64,000 nucleotides of DNA from Verticiella sediminum (GTDB lineage: Bacteria; Pseudomonadota; Gammaproteobacteria; Burkholderiales; Burkholderiaceae_B). Both the position numbers and the translations under genes were made by a program. The notes under the pieces are model-generated. The model was not told the origin of the DNA, did not search any database, and saw only the letters and a program-made list of their open reading frames with translations. Position 1 is the stretch's first letter. Each line of letters opens with the position of its first letter. The DNA lies in NCBI RefSeq assembly GCF_007558815.1, contig NZ_VLTJ01000029.1:248001-312000 (forward strand). Reading direction: 5' to 3'. Shown one piece after another: positions 8,943-17,103 of this stretch.

Positions 8943-9181
8943 GACGGTTCCTTCTGACGTTGTGACGGTCGCCTGGTGGAGCACTGGCTGACCGGGACAT
9001 GATGCCATCGGGAAGCGGGCATGTTTTTTCGAAATGGATCTCGCATTACGCGAAGACGGAAAAATTTTGCTCGCAGCGTCGGTTCCGCGGGAAATATCTC
9101 TCCCCATCGTCCGCGGTGCGGCCGCGATAGCGGCGCGGCAAGCCCGCCGGCCATCCACCGGGCCGCGCCACGCGGTTCTGC

Positions 9182-9487
9182 TCAGTCCTCCGGCACGTAG
9201 ATCATGCGCCCGTCATCGAGCCGGTAGGTCACGCCGGCGCGGGCGCCCTGCCCCTGGCCGAGCTCGCCGCTGGATTCGTAGCGGGTCAGCTCCTGGCCCT
9301 CCTTGACGGTGATGCGCATGTCCGCCTCGCCAGGGTTCTCGACCACCACCACCCGCTCCTGCGAGAACGGGTTGAGCGGGTTCTGCGCGATCGTCACCAT
9401 CAGGATTCCGATGACCACCAGGAACAGGTCGATCAGGTTGACGACCGAGAGCATGGGATCGTTGTCCTCTTCGTCGAGAAAACGCAT
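9182..9487 (-). CDS. DUF2149 membrane protein of a TonB/CobN-type metal or haem uptake operon
   Basis: 101 residues. A conserved acidic N-terminus (MRFLDEEDNDPMLSVVNLID) leads into one membrane segment (LFLVVIGILMVTIA) and a periplasmic tail. This topology resembles ExbD/TolR, with an Asp at the start of the membrane helix. DUF2149 proteins are known neighbours of ExbB-like channels and CobN-like chelatases, as in the hmu locus of Porphyromonas/Bacteroides. The ATG overlaps the stop of the ExbB-like gene by one base (TGATG), which signals coupled synthesis and a stable complex. It is the last gene of the operon. Biochemical role is unproven; an ExbD-like partner in a proton-driven motor is the best guess. 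Confidence 0.85.
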   Translation of the reverse strand: MRFLDEEDNDPMLSVVNLIDLFLVVIGILMVTIAQNPLNPFSQERVVVVENPGEADMRITVKEGQELTRYESSGELGQGQGARAGVTYRLDDGRMIYVPED

Positions 9488-9987
9488 CAGGCCGGCCCCC
9501 CGCGCTGGCGCTCGAGGGCGCGCAGGTCCTGCAGCAGCCAGCGCCGCCGCACGGTGAGGATGAAGAAGCAGATGCTCGCCGCGAGCAGCGCCAGGATGAC
9601 CGACGAGAACGCGGCCACCATATTGCGGCCAACGGCGGCGCCGTCGTTGCTGCCCAGGGCCAGCAGGGCCGGCCCCATGGGGATCATGGTGGCGATCAGG
9701 CCCAGCATGGGCGCGGTGCGCGAGACGATGCGCAGCCACTCCAGGCGCTGCATGATCCAGAGTTCCAGGTCGTCGCTGGCGAGCACCGGCGCGTCGCCGC
9801 CCTGCCGTGCATGGTCCAGGAGCGCCTGCGGCCGGGCGCCGCGCCGGCGCTGCCAGGCTTCGACGATGAAGGCGCCCAGCATGACGAGGGCATAGGCGAG
9901 CGCGGCCGCGATGAGCAGCATCACGGGCGCCAGGAACACGCGCGAGACGGCGTAGAGCAGTGCTTCGATGTCGGTGAACAGGGTCAT
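9487..9987 (-). CDS. MotA/TolQ/ExbB-like proton channel protein
   Basis: 166 residues from the ATG at 9987 (MTLFTDIEALLYAVSR). There are three hydrophobic segments: one near the N-terminus and two after a cytoplasmic loop. The second and third are linked by the family core RTAPMLGLIATMIPMGPALLAL and FSSVILALLAASICFFIL. In ExbB/TolQ the last two helices line the proton path. The protein is short compared with classical ExbB (about 240 residues). Its gene overlaps the DUF2149 gene by one base and follows the CobN-like gene by 104 bases. It probably energises this locus's own receptor or the chelatase rather than the housekeeping TonB system; that is inference from context. Confidence 0.88.
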   Translation of the reverse strand: MTLFTDIEALLYAVSRVFLAPVMLLIAAALAYALVMLGAFIVEAWQRRRGARPQALLDHARQGGDAPVLASDDLELWIMQRLEWLRIVSRTAPMLGLIATMIPMGPALLALGSNDGAAVGRNMVAAFSSVILALLAASICFFILTVRRRWLLQDLRALERQRGGPA

Positions 9988-10091
9988 GGGTGGATCGGAA
10001 GTCCTGGATGAATGGGAATGGCGCGCGGCGGATTCACGCCGCGCGTGCAAGGAGCCGGGATGCAGTGCGGCGGCGCGAGGGCGCCCGCCGC

Positions 10092-13000
10092 TCAGCGCAC
10101 GAGACCGTCGGGGCCGGCCCGCGCCCCGTACCGGCGCCGGGTGCTTGCCGCCTGGCGGACGGCGCCCGCGCCGATCAACAGCAGCATGAGCGCTAGCGCC
10201 CAGCGCTGAGGCAGGGTGTCGTCCTGCGGCGGCGGTTCGACGGGTTCGAGCACGCGGCCCTGGACGTCCTCCGACGAGCGCTCGGCCGCCTCCGGGGACG
10301 ATGCGGCATCCGTTGCCGGCGCGGCCGGGGCGCTCGCGGCATCCGGCGCGGGCCCCGCCTCCAGGCCGAAACCCTGGGCCATCTCGGCGATGAACCGCCG
10401 CGTCGGCTCGGCGCCCGTGTCCACGGCGAAATCGCGCGCCAGCGTCTGCCAGCGCTCGGCCAGCGCGCGGCGGGTGTCGTCCGGAGCATCCCAATAGCCC
10501 TTGCGGATTGCCTCGGCCATCCGTTCGAGCACCTGAGCCTGCGCGGTGGGATTGTGCTGCTCGAACCACTCGCGCGTACCGAGATCGCGCGTGTCCGCGA
10601 CATAGGTATCGAACATGGCCTGCCACTGGTCGCCACGCACGGTGCCGGGGTCCATGACCTGCCAGCCGAACAGGTTGTTGGTGGCGTTGAGCACCTGCAG
10701 CGTGCCGGCATAGCCCTCTTGCTGCATGGCGCCTATCCATTGCGGGTTCAGGTAGCGCACGCGCAGCTCGTCGGCCAGAAAGCGCGACAGGCCGGTGGTA
10801 CGCGCCTGCGGGCTGCGCAGGTCCGAGATCAGCAGTTGCGGCGCCTCGCCGTCCAGGTGGCGGATGGCCGCCGACAGGCCGCCCAGGAACTCGAAGGGGT
10901 GGTCGGTGGACAGCACGCCGTGCAGGTTGGAGGAACGCGACATGATGGCGGCCTCGGTGCCGCGCAACTGGGCGGCCAGCAGGTTGGCCTCGGCGGGCGC
11001 CTCGCCCCAGCCCTGCGCGCCGAAGGCATGCCGGCTGGCGGCGAGGAACTGCTCGCCCAGCGCCGCATCGTCGTCCCATGCGGTCGAGCGCAGCGCCAGA
11101 TCCGGCACGCCGGTGCCGTACGCGCCGGGCGCATTGCCGAAGATGCGATAGCGCGCCGCCCGCGCCGCGGCGTCCGGCGCCAGCCCCTGCTCGAGCAGGT
11201 CAGCGGCGACGCGGCGGTTGTTCGCGGCGATCGGATTGTCCGGCTCGTCGAGTTCGGCGAGGCGCTGCATGGCGTCGTCCAGCAGCCGCATGAAACTGTC
11301 GAACTGGTCGCGATACACGCCGGTCACCTGCACCACGACATCGGTGCGCGGACGGCCCAGCGCCGCGGCCGGGATGATCTCCAGGGACGTCACGCGTCCG
11401 CCCGCGTCCCAGACCGGACGCAGGCCCAGGGCATGCAGGATCTGCGCTTCCGTCACGCCCAGGTGGCGGATGGCCTCGGACGACCACAGGCTGAACGCGA
11501 GCTTGCGCGGCCAGGCGCCGCCATGCTCGGCGCGAAAGGCCTCGACCAGTTGGTCGTAGGCCGTGCGTGCGGATTCATAGGCGGCGCGGGCGGGGATCTT
11601 GTCCGCCTCGAAGGCGTACAGGTTGCGCCCGCTCGCCACCTCGGGATTGCGGATGGGGTCGCCGCCCGCGCCGGGCGCCACGAAACGGCCGGCCAGGCCG
11701 GCCAGCAAGGCCTGGTTCTCCTGCGTGTCGCGCAGGTGGCGATCGCGCGCCAGCGCCTGTTCGGCAAAGGCGGCGACGGCCTCGGGCAGGGGCGGGCCGG
11801 CTTCGTCGCCCAGCATCCGGCGTACGGCGCGGTAGGCGGGCGCCCGCGCGAGCGCCTCGGCATCCGCTGCGAACTGCTCCTCGACATCCACGCCCAGGGC
11901 CTCGTAGAAGGGCTGGCCGAGCTGCTGCATGACCGTGCTGGCGCGATGCTCTGCGCTGGCCGGCTCGCCGAAGGTGTGCAGCCCCAGGGGCATGGCGCTG
12001 CGCGCAAGCTCGTGCAGGTGATCGTGCAGTTGCTGCAGGAAGCCGGCAGCATCCGCCTCGGCCTGCGGTACCGTCCAGCCGAGGTCCTCGAGCAGATGGG
12101 CGCCGGCGGCCAGCTCGCGGATCTGCGCGCTTACCTGCTCGCGCACCTGGCCTTCGTCGAGCTGCTGGTATTCGTGGATGAGATGATGCAGGTCGCGCAG
12201 TTGATCGTACAGGCCGGCCGGCGCGAAGGGCGGCGTCTGGTGGCTGACGGTGACCGCCCGGCCGCGCCGCTTGGCCTGCATCGCCTCGCCGACGTTGTCC
12301 TGGATGTACGGATAGAACACCGGCAGGCTGCCCGCGGCCAGCCAGGGGTAGTCCGTCGCGGCCAGGCCGCGATCCTTGCCCGGCAGCCATTCCTGGGTAC
12401 CATGCGTGCCCAGGTGGATGAGCGCATGCGCCCGGCCCTGGTTTTGCAGGTACAAATAGGCTGCCATGTACAGGTGATCGGGCGCGCTTGCCGTGTCGTG
12501 GTAGTGCCCTTGCCCGTGCGCGGTGCGCGGCATCTGCGGCATGACGACGAGATGGCCCAGTTGCCAGCGTGGAATCACGAAATAGCGCTTGCCGTCGATC
12601 TCGCGGACCGCGGGGTGGCGCGCCGGGGCGCCGGCGTGGCGCAGTTCGTCGCGGCGCGCGGGCGGCAGCGCGGCCAGCCAGCGTTCGTAGTCGTCCAGCG
12701 GATACCGTGCTGCCAGCCCCTCGTCGAGCAGCGCGTCCAGCGCAACGCTGCCGTACAGCGCGCCCAGCATGCGCTGCCCCGTGGCGATCACCTGCGCCTC
12801 GCTCACCGGCTCGCCCACCGCGTAGCCGTCCGCGGCCAGCGCGGCCTGGATCGAGACGACGCTGCGCGGGATGTTCAGGTTGGACGCGCCCAGGTTCTTC
12901 TCGCCCGCCGGGTAGTTCCAGAACATCAGGGCGAGCCGCTTGTCCGCGGGCGGGGTCTGGCGCAGCGCCACCAGGCGCTGCAGCTTGCCGATCAGGGCAT

Positions 13001-14114
13001 CCGCCTGCTCGGGCAGCAGGTCCTGCACACCCTGCGTGCTGGCCGACAGCACGATCGGGTCGCTCACGCCCCACCCTTCCGGGCCGGCCAGGAACACGGC
13101 CGTCGTGCGCGGCGACACGCCGCTCGTCGCCGTCGGCCAGTCGGCCGCCTGGCCTTCGCGAAAGCGCAGCGTCTGGATCACGGGCACGTCCAGGGCGAGG
13201 AAATCGCGGCTGCGCGCGGCGCCGTCCTGCATGTGCGTGAGGTTGACCAGGGCATCCACGCGGGCGGATGCGAGCAGCCCGGCCAGGCCGCCGTCACGCT
13301 CGCCGTCCGTCCAGAACACGATGGGCCGCAGGCCGGCGGCCTCGCTGCGCCGGATCAGTTCGTCGATGTCGCGCGTGAGCATGTCGGCCACCACACCGCG
13401 ATGGATCAGGAACGCCACGCGGCCGGCAGTCTCGCCGCCGGGGCGATGCGTGCCGTACCAGGCGAGGTAGGGTTCGACGCCGTCGAAGAGCGTGCCGGCC
13501 TCGGGATGGTAGAAGCCCGTCGCCGGCAGACGAGCGGGCGGGGCCAGCAGCGCCTCGGCCGGCGCCGCGCCGTCGTGCACCGACTTCGCCAGGGCGAAGA
13601 ACCGGCGGAAGTTGTCCTCGCCGCCGGCCGCGTACAGTGCCGCCATCTGCGCGGCGACCTGGGCCGGCAGGTTCGCCCACTCGGGACGCCCGCCGCCGAC
13701 GGTCAGGCGCGGCACGCCGGCTGCCTCGGCCAAGGCGCCCAGGTGCTGGGTCACCATGGCGCGGTCGCCGGGACGCGGCACGTCGAGCACGACCACGGCG
13801 GCCGCCTCCACGGCATCCTGCAGTGCGACCGTTGCGTTGGGCGCCTGCACCTCGACATCGCGATGCTGGAGTTCCACGCCTTCGCGCTCGGCCAGCGCGC
13901 GCAGGTGCTGGAACTTCTCGGCGGACACGAAACCGTTGTGCAGCACCTGGACGAGCGGCCTGGCCGCCGCCGGCATGGCGGCCAGTAGGGACAGCGCCAC
14001 GCACAACGCCGTCGACCCTTGCAACAGCCAGCGTCCGGCCACCATCGGCCGGCACGACAAGCAGCGGCGCGCGACGTGGCCAGCGCGCTGGACCACCCAC
14101 CCGAGATCTCGCAT
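10092..14114 (-). CDS. Exported, membrane-anchored CobN-like chelatase (HmuS type)
   Basis: 1340 residues from the ATG that overlaps the receptor stop by one base, or 1317 from an internal ATG at 14045 that places a Sec signal (WLLQGSTALCVALSLLAA, then AAARP) at the very N-terminus. The body is the CobN/Mg-chelatase H-subunit fold: NIPRSV, LIHLGTHGTQEWLPGKD, PVFYPYIQDNVGEA and the C-terminal LQVLNATNNLFGWQVMDPG region are recognisable. A Pro/Ala-rich linker and a single C-terminal membrane helix (WALALMLLLIGAGAV) follow. Cytoplasmic CobN inserts cobalt into hydrogenobyrinate with CobS/CobT; neither partner nor any other cobalamin gene is present here. With a TonB receptor, ExbB-like and DUF2149 partners, it matches HmuS-type proteins thought to act on haem or other metallo-tetrapyrroles in the periplasm. 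Confidence 0.88.
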   Translation of the reverse strand: MRDLGWVVQRAGHVARRCLSCRPMVAGRWLLQGSTALCVALSLLAAMPAAARPLVQVLHNGFVSAEKFQHLRALAEREGVELQHRDVEVQAPNATVALQDAVEAAAVVVLDVPRPGDRAMVTQHLGALAEAAGVPRLTVGGGRPEWANLPAQVAAQMAALYAAGGEDNFRRFFALAKSVHDGAAPAEALLAPPARLPATGFYHPEAGTLFDGVEPYLAWYGTHRPGGETAGRVAFLIHRGVVADMLTRDIDELIRRSEAAGLRPIVFWTDGERDGGLAGLLASARVDALVNLTHMQDGAARSRDFLALDVPVIQTLRFREGQAADWPTATSGVSPRTTAVFLAGPEGWGVSDPIVLSASTQGVQDLLPEQADALIGKLQRLVALRQTPPADKRLALMFWNYPAGEKNLGASNLNIPRSVVSIQAALAADGYAVGEPVSEAQVIATGQRMLGALYGSVALDALLDEGLAARYPLDDYERWLAALPPARRDELRHAGAPARHPAVREIDGKRYFVIPRWQLGHLVVMPQMPRTAHGQGHYHDTASAPDHLYMAAYLYLQNQGRAHALIHLGTHGTQEWLPGKDRGLAATDYPWLAAGSLPVFYPYIQDNVGEAMQAKRRGRAVTVSHQTPPFAPAGLYDQLRDLHHLIHEYQQLDEGQVREQVSAQIRELAAGAHLLEDLGWTVPQAEADAAGFLQQLHDHLHELARSAMPLGLHTFGEPASAEHRASTVMQQLGQPFYEALGVDVEEQFAADAEALARAPAYRAVRRMLGDEAGPPLPEAVAAFAEQALARDRHLRDTQENQALLAGLAGRFVAPGAGGDPIRNPEVASGRNLYAFEADKIPARAAYESARTAYDQLVEAFRAEHGGAWPRKLAFSLWSSEAIRHLGVTEAQILHALGLRPVWDAGGRVTSLEIIPAAALGRPRTDVVVQVTGVYRDQFDSFMRLLDDAMQRLAELDEPDNPIAANNRRVAADLLEQGLAPDAAARAARYRIFGNAPGAYGTGVPDLALRSTAWDDDAALGEQFLAASRHAFGAQGWGEAPAEANLLAAQLRGTEAAIMSRSSNLHGVLSTDHPFEFLGGLSAAIRHLDGEAPQLLISDLRSPQARTTGLSRFLADELRVRYLNPQWIGAMQQEGYAGTLQVLNATNNLFGWQVMDPGTVRGDQWQAMFDTYVADTRDLGTREWFEQHNPTAQAQVLERMAEAIRKGYWDAPDDTRRALAERWQTLARDFAVDTGAEPTRRFIAEMAQGFGLEAGPAPDAASAPAAPATDAASSPEAAERSSEDVQGRVLEPVEPPPQDDTLPQRWALALMLLLIGAGAVRQAASTRRRYGARAGPDGLVR

Positions 14115-16087
14115 CAGAACCTCGCCGTCAGGCCCGCGAAGTAACGGCGCCCTTCGTCGGCACGGCCATAGACGCTGGCATCGTCATTGGCCAGCCGCTT
14201 GTCCGTGAGATTCTCGATACCGGCATGCAGGCTCAGGTTGCGATTGACGTCGTAGTCCACATACCAGTGCAGCAGGGTGTAGCCGGGCCGTTCGCTTTCG
14301 GTGGCCGAGCGGAACTGCGAGCCGATGTACTCCACCCTCACCCGCGTGGACAAGGCCGCCAGCGGCGTCCAGGCCAGCGTCGCGTTGGCGCGATGCCGCG
14401 AGCGATCGGGCAGCCGCGTGTCGGCCATGCGGTCGCGCGCATCGAGATAGGTGTAGTTGGCATCCAGGCGCCAGGCGGGGGACAGCGTCGCGCCGGCCGT
14501 CAGCTCCAGGCCCTGCAGGCGGGCGCGGGCCACATTCTCGTAGACCAGGCAGGTCCGGCCGCTCACGTCGCAAGTGGGTAGTCTGCGCGTCTCGATCAGG
14601 TTGCGCACGTCGTTGTGGAACGCGGTCGCCCCGGCCGACCAGCGGGGCCGGTCATAGCTCGCGCCGAACTCGAAGGACTGGTTGGTCTCGGGCTGCAGCT
14701 CCGGGTTGCCGCGGATCACGCCGCGCCCGCCCATGGCGGCGAAGGATTCGTATTCGGGGGAGAGCTGCTTGAGCGTGGGCGCCTTGAAGCCGCGGCCGGC
14801 GCCGCCCTTGAACGTGAGCGCGTCCGAGGCATGGAACAGCAGGTAGGCGCGCGGGCTGGTCTCCCAGCCGAAATCCTCGTGGCGGTCGAAGCGGCTGCCC
14901 AGCACCAGCTCCCAGCGCTCGCCGAGCACGATCTCGTCCTGGGCGAAGAGCGCGTAGTGCGTCTGCGACTTCTTGCCGGCGCGGTTCACGCTGGGGTCTT
15001 CCAGGCTCTCGCGGCGGGTCTCCGCGCCGAGCGTGAACTTGTGCGCGCGCCCGGCGGCGAACCCGATGCGGCCGTCGAGTACCGTGTCGGTGAAGCGGTT
15101 CGGCCCGGTAGCGTCGGCGCCGTCGCTGCGCCCGGCCTCGCGATCGAGCGTGCTGCGATACAGGCGCACCTGGCTGTCGCCCCAGTCCCACTGCCCGGCG
15201 TGCGACAGCGCGTAGCGGCGGCGCTGTACCTGGTTGTCGGCGCTGTAGGGCGCGGCTGAAGTGCCGCGCACGCCGTCCAGATCCTCATTGCCTGCGCTGG
15301 CCGACACATCGATGCGCTGGCGCGCGTCCGGTGTCCAGGTCAGGCCGACGTGCCCCGTGGTGGACCGATTGCGGTCCAGCGCGGTGAACGCAGGGTCGGC
15401 GGCGTCGCGCAGGGCATCCCGATAGCGGTACTCGCCCCAGGCGTTCAGGCCGAGCCGGCCCGGCACCAGCGGGCCGCCCACGTAGAAGCCGCTCTTGTAC
15501 TGGTTGCCGTCCAGCCCATGATCGTTGACCAGACCATAGGCGCTGACCGACCCCTGCCAGCGATCGGTCGCCGAGCGCGTGATCACGTTCACCACCCCGC
15601 CCAGCGCCTCCGACCCGTAGAGCGAGGACATCGGGCCGCGCACCACCTCGACGCGGTCGATCGCCTCGGTGGGCACCCAGCCCAGCTCGAAGTCCGAGTG
15701 CGCGATCGCGGAAGCCGAGGTGCTGATGCGCTGGCCATCGACCAGCATCAGCGTGTGCTCGCTGCTCATGCCGCGGATGGAGATGCCGCGACGGCCGAGG
15801 CCCACATCGTCCAGCCCCACGCCGACAGTGCCCTTGACGGCATCCGCCAGGTCGTGGACGGGCCGGGCGCGCAGCGCCTCGCCCTCGATCACCGAGACAC
15901 TGGCGGGCGCATCGCCGGCATCCCGCTCGGACGCAGTGGCAGTCACCACGACGTTCGACAAGGTCCGTACCTCGCCCGCCCCGGCGCGGCCGCGCCGCTC
16001 ACCCACCGGCTCCTCGGCCCACGCCGTGCCCGCCCAAGCCATCGCCACCGCCAGGCAGATTGCGGCCGTATCGCGTCTCGCATGCAT
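14114..16087 (-). CDS. TonB-dependent outer-membrane receptor (haem/siderophore/cobalamin class)
   Basis: 657 residues with a Sec signal ending near AGTAWAEE, a TonB-box-like stretch (LSNVVVTAT), an N-terminal plug (DAPASVSVIEGE, RRGISIRGMSSEHTLMLVDG, RGPMSSLYGSEALGGVVNVI) and a 22-strand-type barrel ending in an aromatic residue (GLTARF). The motifs GFKAPTLKQL and GNPELQPET resemble the FRAP and NPNL boxes of haem receptors but also occur in CirA/FepA-like proteins, so the ligand remains open. It is the first gene of the operon with the CobN-like, ExbB-like and DUF2149 genes and overlaps the second by one base. No cobalamin riboswitch is recognisable in the short upstream region. Confidence 0.9.
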   Translation of the reverse strand: MHARRDTAAICLAVAMAWAGTAWAEEPVGERRGRAGAGEVRTLSNVVVTATASERDAGDAPASVSVIEGEALRARPVHDLADAVKGTVGVGLDDVGLGRRGISIRGMSSEHTLMLVDGQRISTSASAIAHSDFELGWVPTEAIDRVEVVRGPMSSLYGSEALGGVVNVITRSATDRWQGSVSAYGLVNDHGLDGNQYKSGFYVGGPLVPGRLGLNAWGEYRYRDALRDAADPAFTALDRNRSTTGHVGLTWTPDARQRIDVSASAGNEDLDGVRGTSAAPYSADNQVQRRRYALSHAGQWDWGDSQVRLYRSTLDREAGRSDGADATGPNRFTDTVLDGRIGFAAGRAHKFTLGAETRRESLEDPSVNRAGKKSQTHYALFAQDEIVLGERWELVLGSRFDRHEDFGWETSPRAYLLFHASDALTFKGGAGRGFKAPTLKQLSPEYESFAAMGGRGVIRGNPELQPETNQSFEFGASYDRPRWSAGATAFHNDVRNLIETRRLPTCDVSGRTCLVYENVARARLQGLELTAGATLSPAWRLDANYTYLDARDRMADTRLPDRSRHRANATLAWTPLAALSTRVRVEYIGSQFRSATESERPGYTLLHWYVDYDVNRNLSLHAGIENLTDKRLANDDASVYGRADEGRRYFAGLTARF

Positions 16088-16155
16088 CCTTCAGACTCCC
16101 GTTCGCACTGCGCCCGGCGGACATTCCGGGTGTCAGCATCTCGCCAAAATCAGAG

Positions 16156-16188
16156 ATGATATAACGTATCATTTATAAATGATATAAC
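16156..16188 (-). promoter_or_regulatory. AT-rich palindrome and direct repeats upstream of the receptor-chelatase operon
   Basis: A perfect 18-base palindrome, TATCATTTATAAATGATA, spans 16167-16184. ATGATATAAC occurs twice in direct orientation (16156-16165 and 16179-16188), 23 bases apart. This is the only AT-rich island in the region and lies 70-100 bases before the receptor start codon. Length, symmetry and AT content resemble an operator for a Fur-type or other iron/haem-responsive repressor. The match to the Fur consensus is only partial, so the protein that binds is unknown. Confidence 0.5.
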
Positions 16189-16263
16189 ATCTCACATAAT
16201 GGACGCGCCGATGCTCCCGCCGCGCGGGGGTTGCGCTGGACGAACGAGCGCCTCCTTTCCCCT

Positions 16264-16464
16264 TCAGTCGTCGCCGTCCTCGCTGAAGATCGCTTCGATC
16301 GACAGGCCCATCACGCGGGCGATGACGAATGCCAGGGGCAGACTGGGGTCGTACCTGCCCGTCTCGATCGCATTGACCGTCTGACGTGACACGCCCAGCC
16401 GTTCGGCCAGGTCGGCCTGCGACCACCCGCGTTCGGCACGCAGCGCCTTGAGCGAATTCCTCAT
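16264..16464 (-). CDS. Small XRE-family HTH transcriptional regulator
   Basis: 66 residues, almost entirely one Cro/CI-type helix-turn-helix: SLKALRAERGWSQADLAERL, then GVSRQTVNAIETGRYDPSL. The acidic tail (SEDGDD) follows the IEAIF segment typical of small YgzD-like regulators. The ATG overlaps the stop of the upstream membrane-protein gene (ATGA). Such minimal XRE proteins commonly pair with small integral membrane proteins and autoregulate. Two matching inverted repeats sit on the promoter of this pair. The gene ends about 175 bases before the TonB receptor gene on the same strand, so read-through into the uptake operon is possible but not shown. Confidence 0.9.
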   Translation of the reverse strand: MRNSLKALRAERGWSQADLAERLGVSRQTVNAIETGRYDPSLPLAFVIARVMGLSIEAIFSEDGDD

Positions 16465-16832
16465 CGGTAACGCCTCGCGGCGAGCGCAGCGCCCACGACC
16501 CAGAGCACCGCCATCAACGGCCAGACGGCAAACATCGACAACCGGGGCAGGCCGGCGTTCTCGAGAAAGCCGTAGCCGAAGGTCGACAACGCACTGCCGG
16601 CGAAGGCGAACACGATGGCCTCGAACTGGACGCGGCGTTGCAGCTCGTCCATACGGCGCACGCCGCGCACAATGACCCAACATAGGAGAAACGCCGGGAT
16701 CATGGGAGCCAGGGATATCAGCACGCGCGGCCCATCGGCCTGGCCGCCCTGGCCAAGCACCGTCAACGATGCCGCCAGCACGACGGCATACAGGGCCAGG
16801 CATCCCGCAAGTTCCAGGAAATAGCGACGCAT
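16461..16832 (-). CDS. Small four-helix membrane protein, partner of the XRE regulator
   Basis: 123 residues with four hydrophobic stretches: LAGCLALYAVVLAASLTV, APMIPAFLLCWVIV, VFAFAGSALSTFGYGFL and FAVWPLMAVLWVVGAAL. A charged RGVRRMDELQRRVQFE segment lies in the middle. This matches a family of uncharacterised small membrane proteins encoded immediately before YgzD-like XRE regulators. Function is unknown; a sensor or anti-regulator role for its partner is plausible because the two genes overlap by four bases and share an operator-covered promoter. The ATG has a GGAG purine stretch ten bases upstream. Confidence 0.8.
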   Translation of the reverse strand: MRRYFLELAGCLALYAVVLAASLTVLGQGGQADGPRVLISLAPMIPAFLLCWVIVRGVRRMDELQRRVQFEAIVFAFAGSALSTFGYGFLENAGLPRLSMFAVWPLMAVLWVVGAALAARRYR

Positions 16833-16844
16833 GGCAATACTCCG

Positions 16845-16906
16845 GAATGTAAAGTCTGCTTTACATTCTAGACCCTGCCCCGGGCACGTGTAAAGCTTGC
16901 TTTACA
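16845..16906 (-). promoter_or_regulatory. Promoter with two matched inverted-repeat operators for the membrane protein/XRE pair
   Basis: Operator 1 (16845-16868) is GAATGTAAAG, four bases, CTTTACATTC. Operator 2 (16889-16906) is TGTAAAG, four bases, CTTTACA. Their centres are 41 bases apart, about four helical turns. On the minus strand a -35 TTTACA (16889-16894) lies inside operator 2 and a -10 TAGAAT (16865-16870) overlaps the edge of operator 1, with 18 bases between. Binding to both would block RNA polymerase, so autorepression by the XRE protein is strongly suggested. Confidence 0.72.
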
Positions 16907-17103
16907 TCCATCGAAGCGTCCCCATGCCTTTACTCCCACCGGCCGGCCGCCGCCCGAATGCGGCACGCCGATACACCCTCCGGTAATGAGCGGGAGAGAC
17001 TCGCAACCAATCGAAACCGCAAAAAGCAGTACCATATCGGCCGAGGGTCAACCCCTCCCGCGGGCGGTTCGACCGCGTGTTCTTTTTTCTCCAAGGTCAC
17101 CCA

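Noticed and set aside
10554-13988. Open frame of 1144 codons on the plus strand opposite the CobN-like gene
   Set aside because: It is antisense to a recognised protein, has no family motifs and is Arg/Gly/His-rich as expected from GC-rich antisense sequence.
16088-16263. Cobalamin riboswitch upstream of the TonB receptor
   Set aside because: The region is short, and neither the B12-box core nor the expected long-range stems were found.
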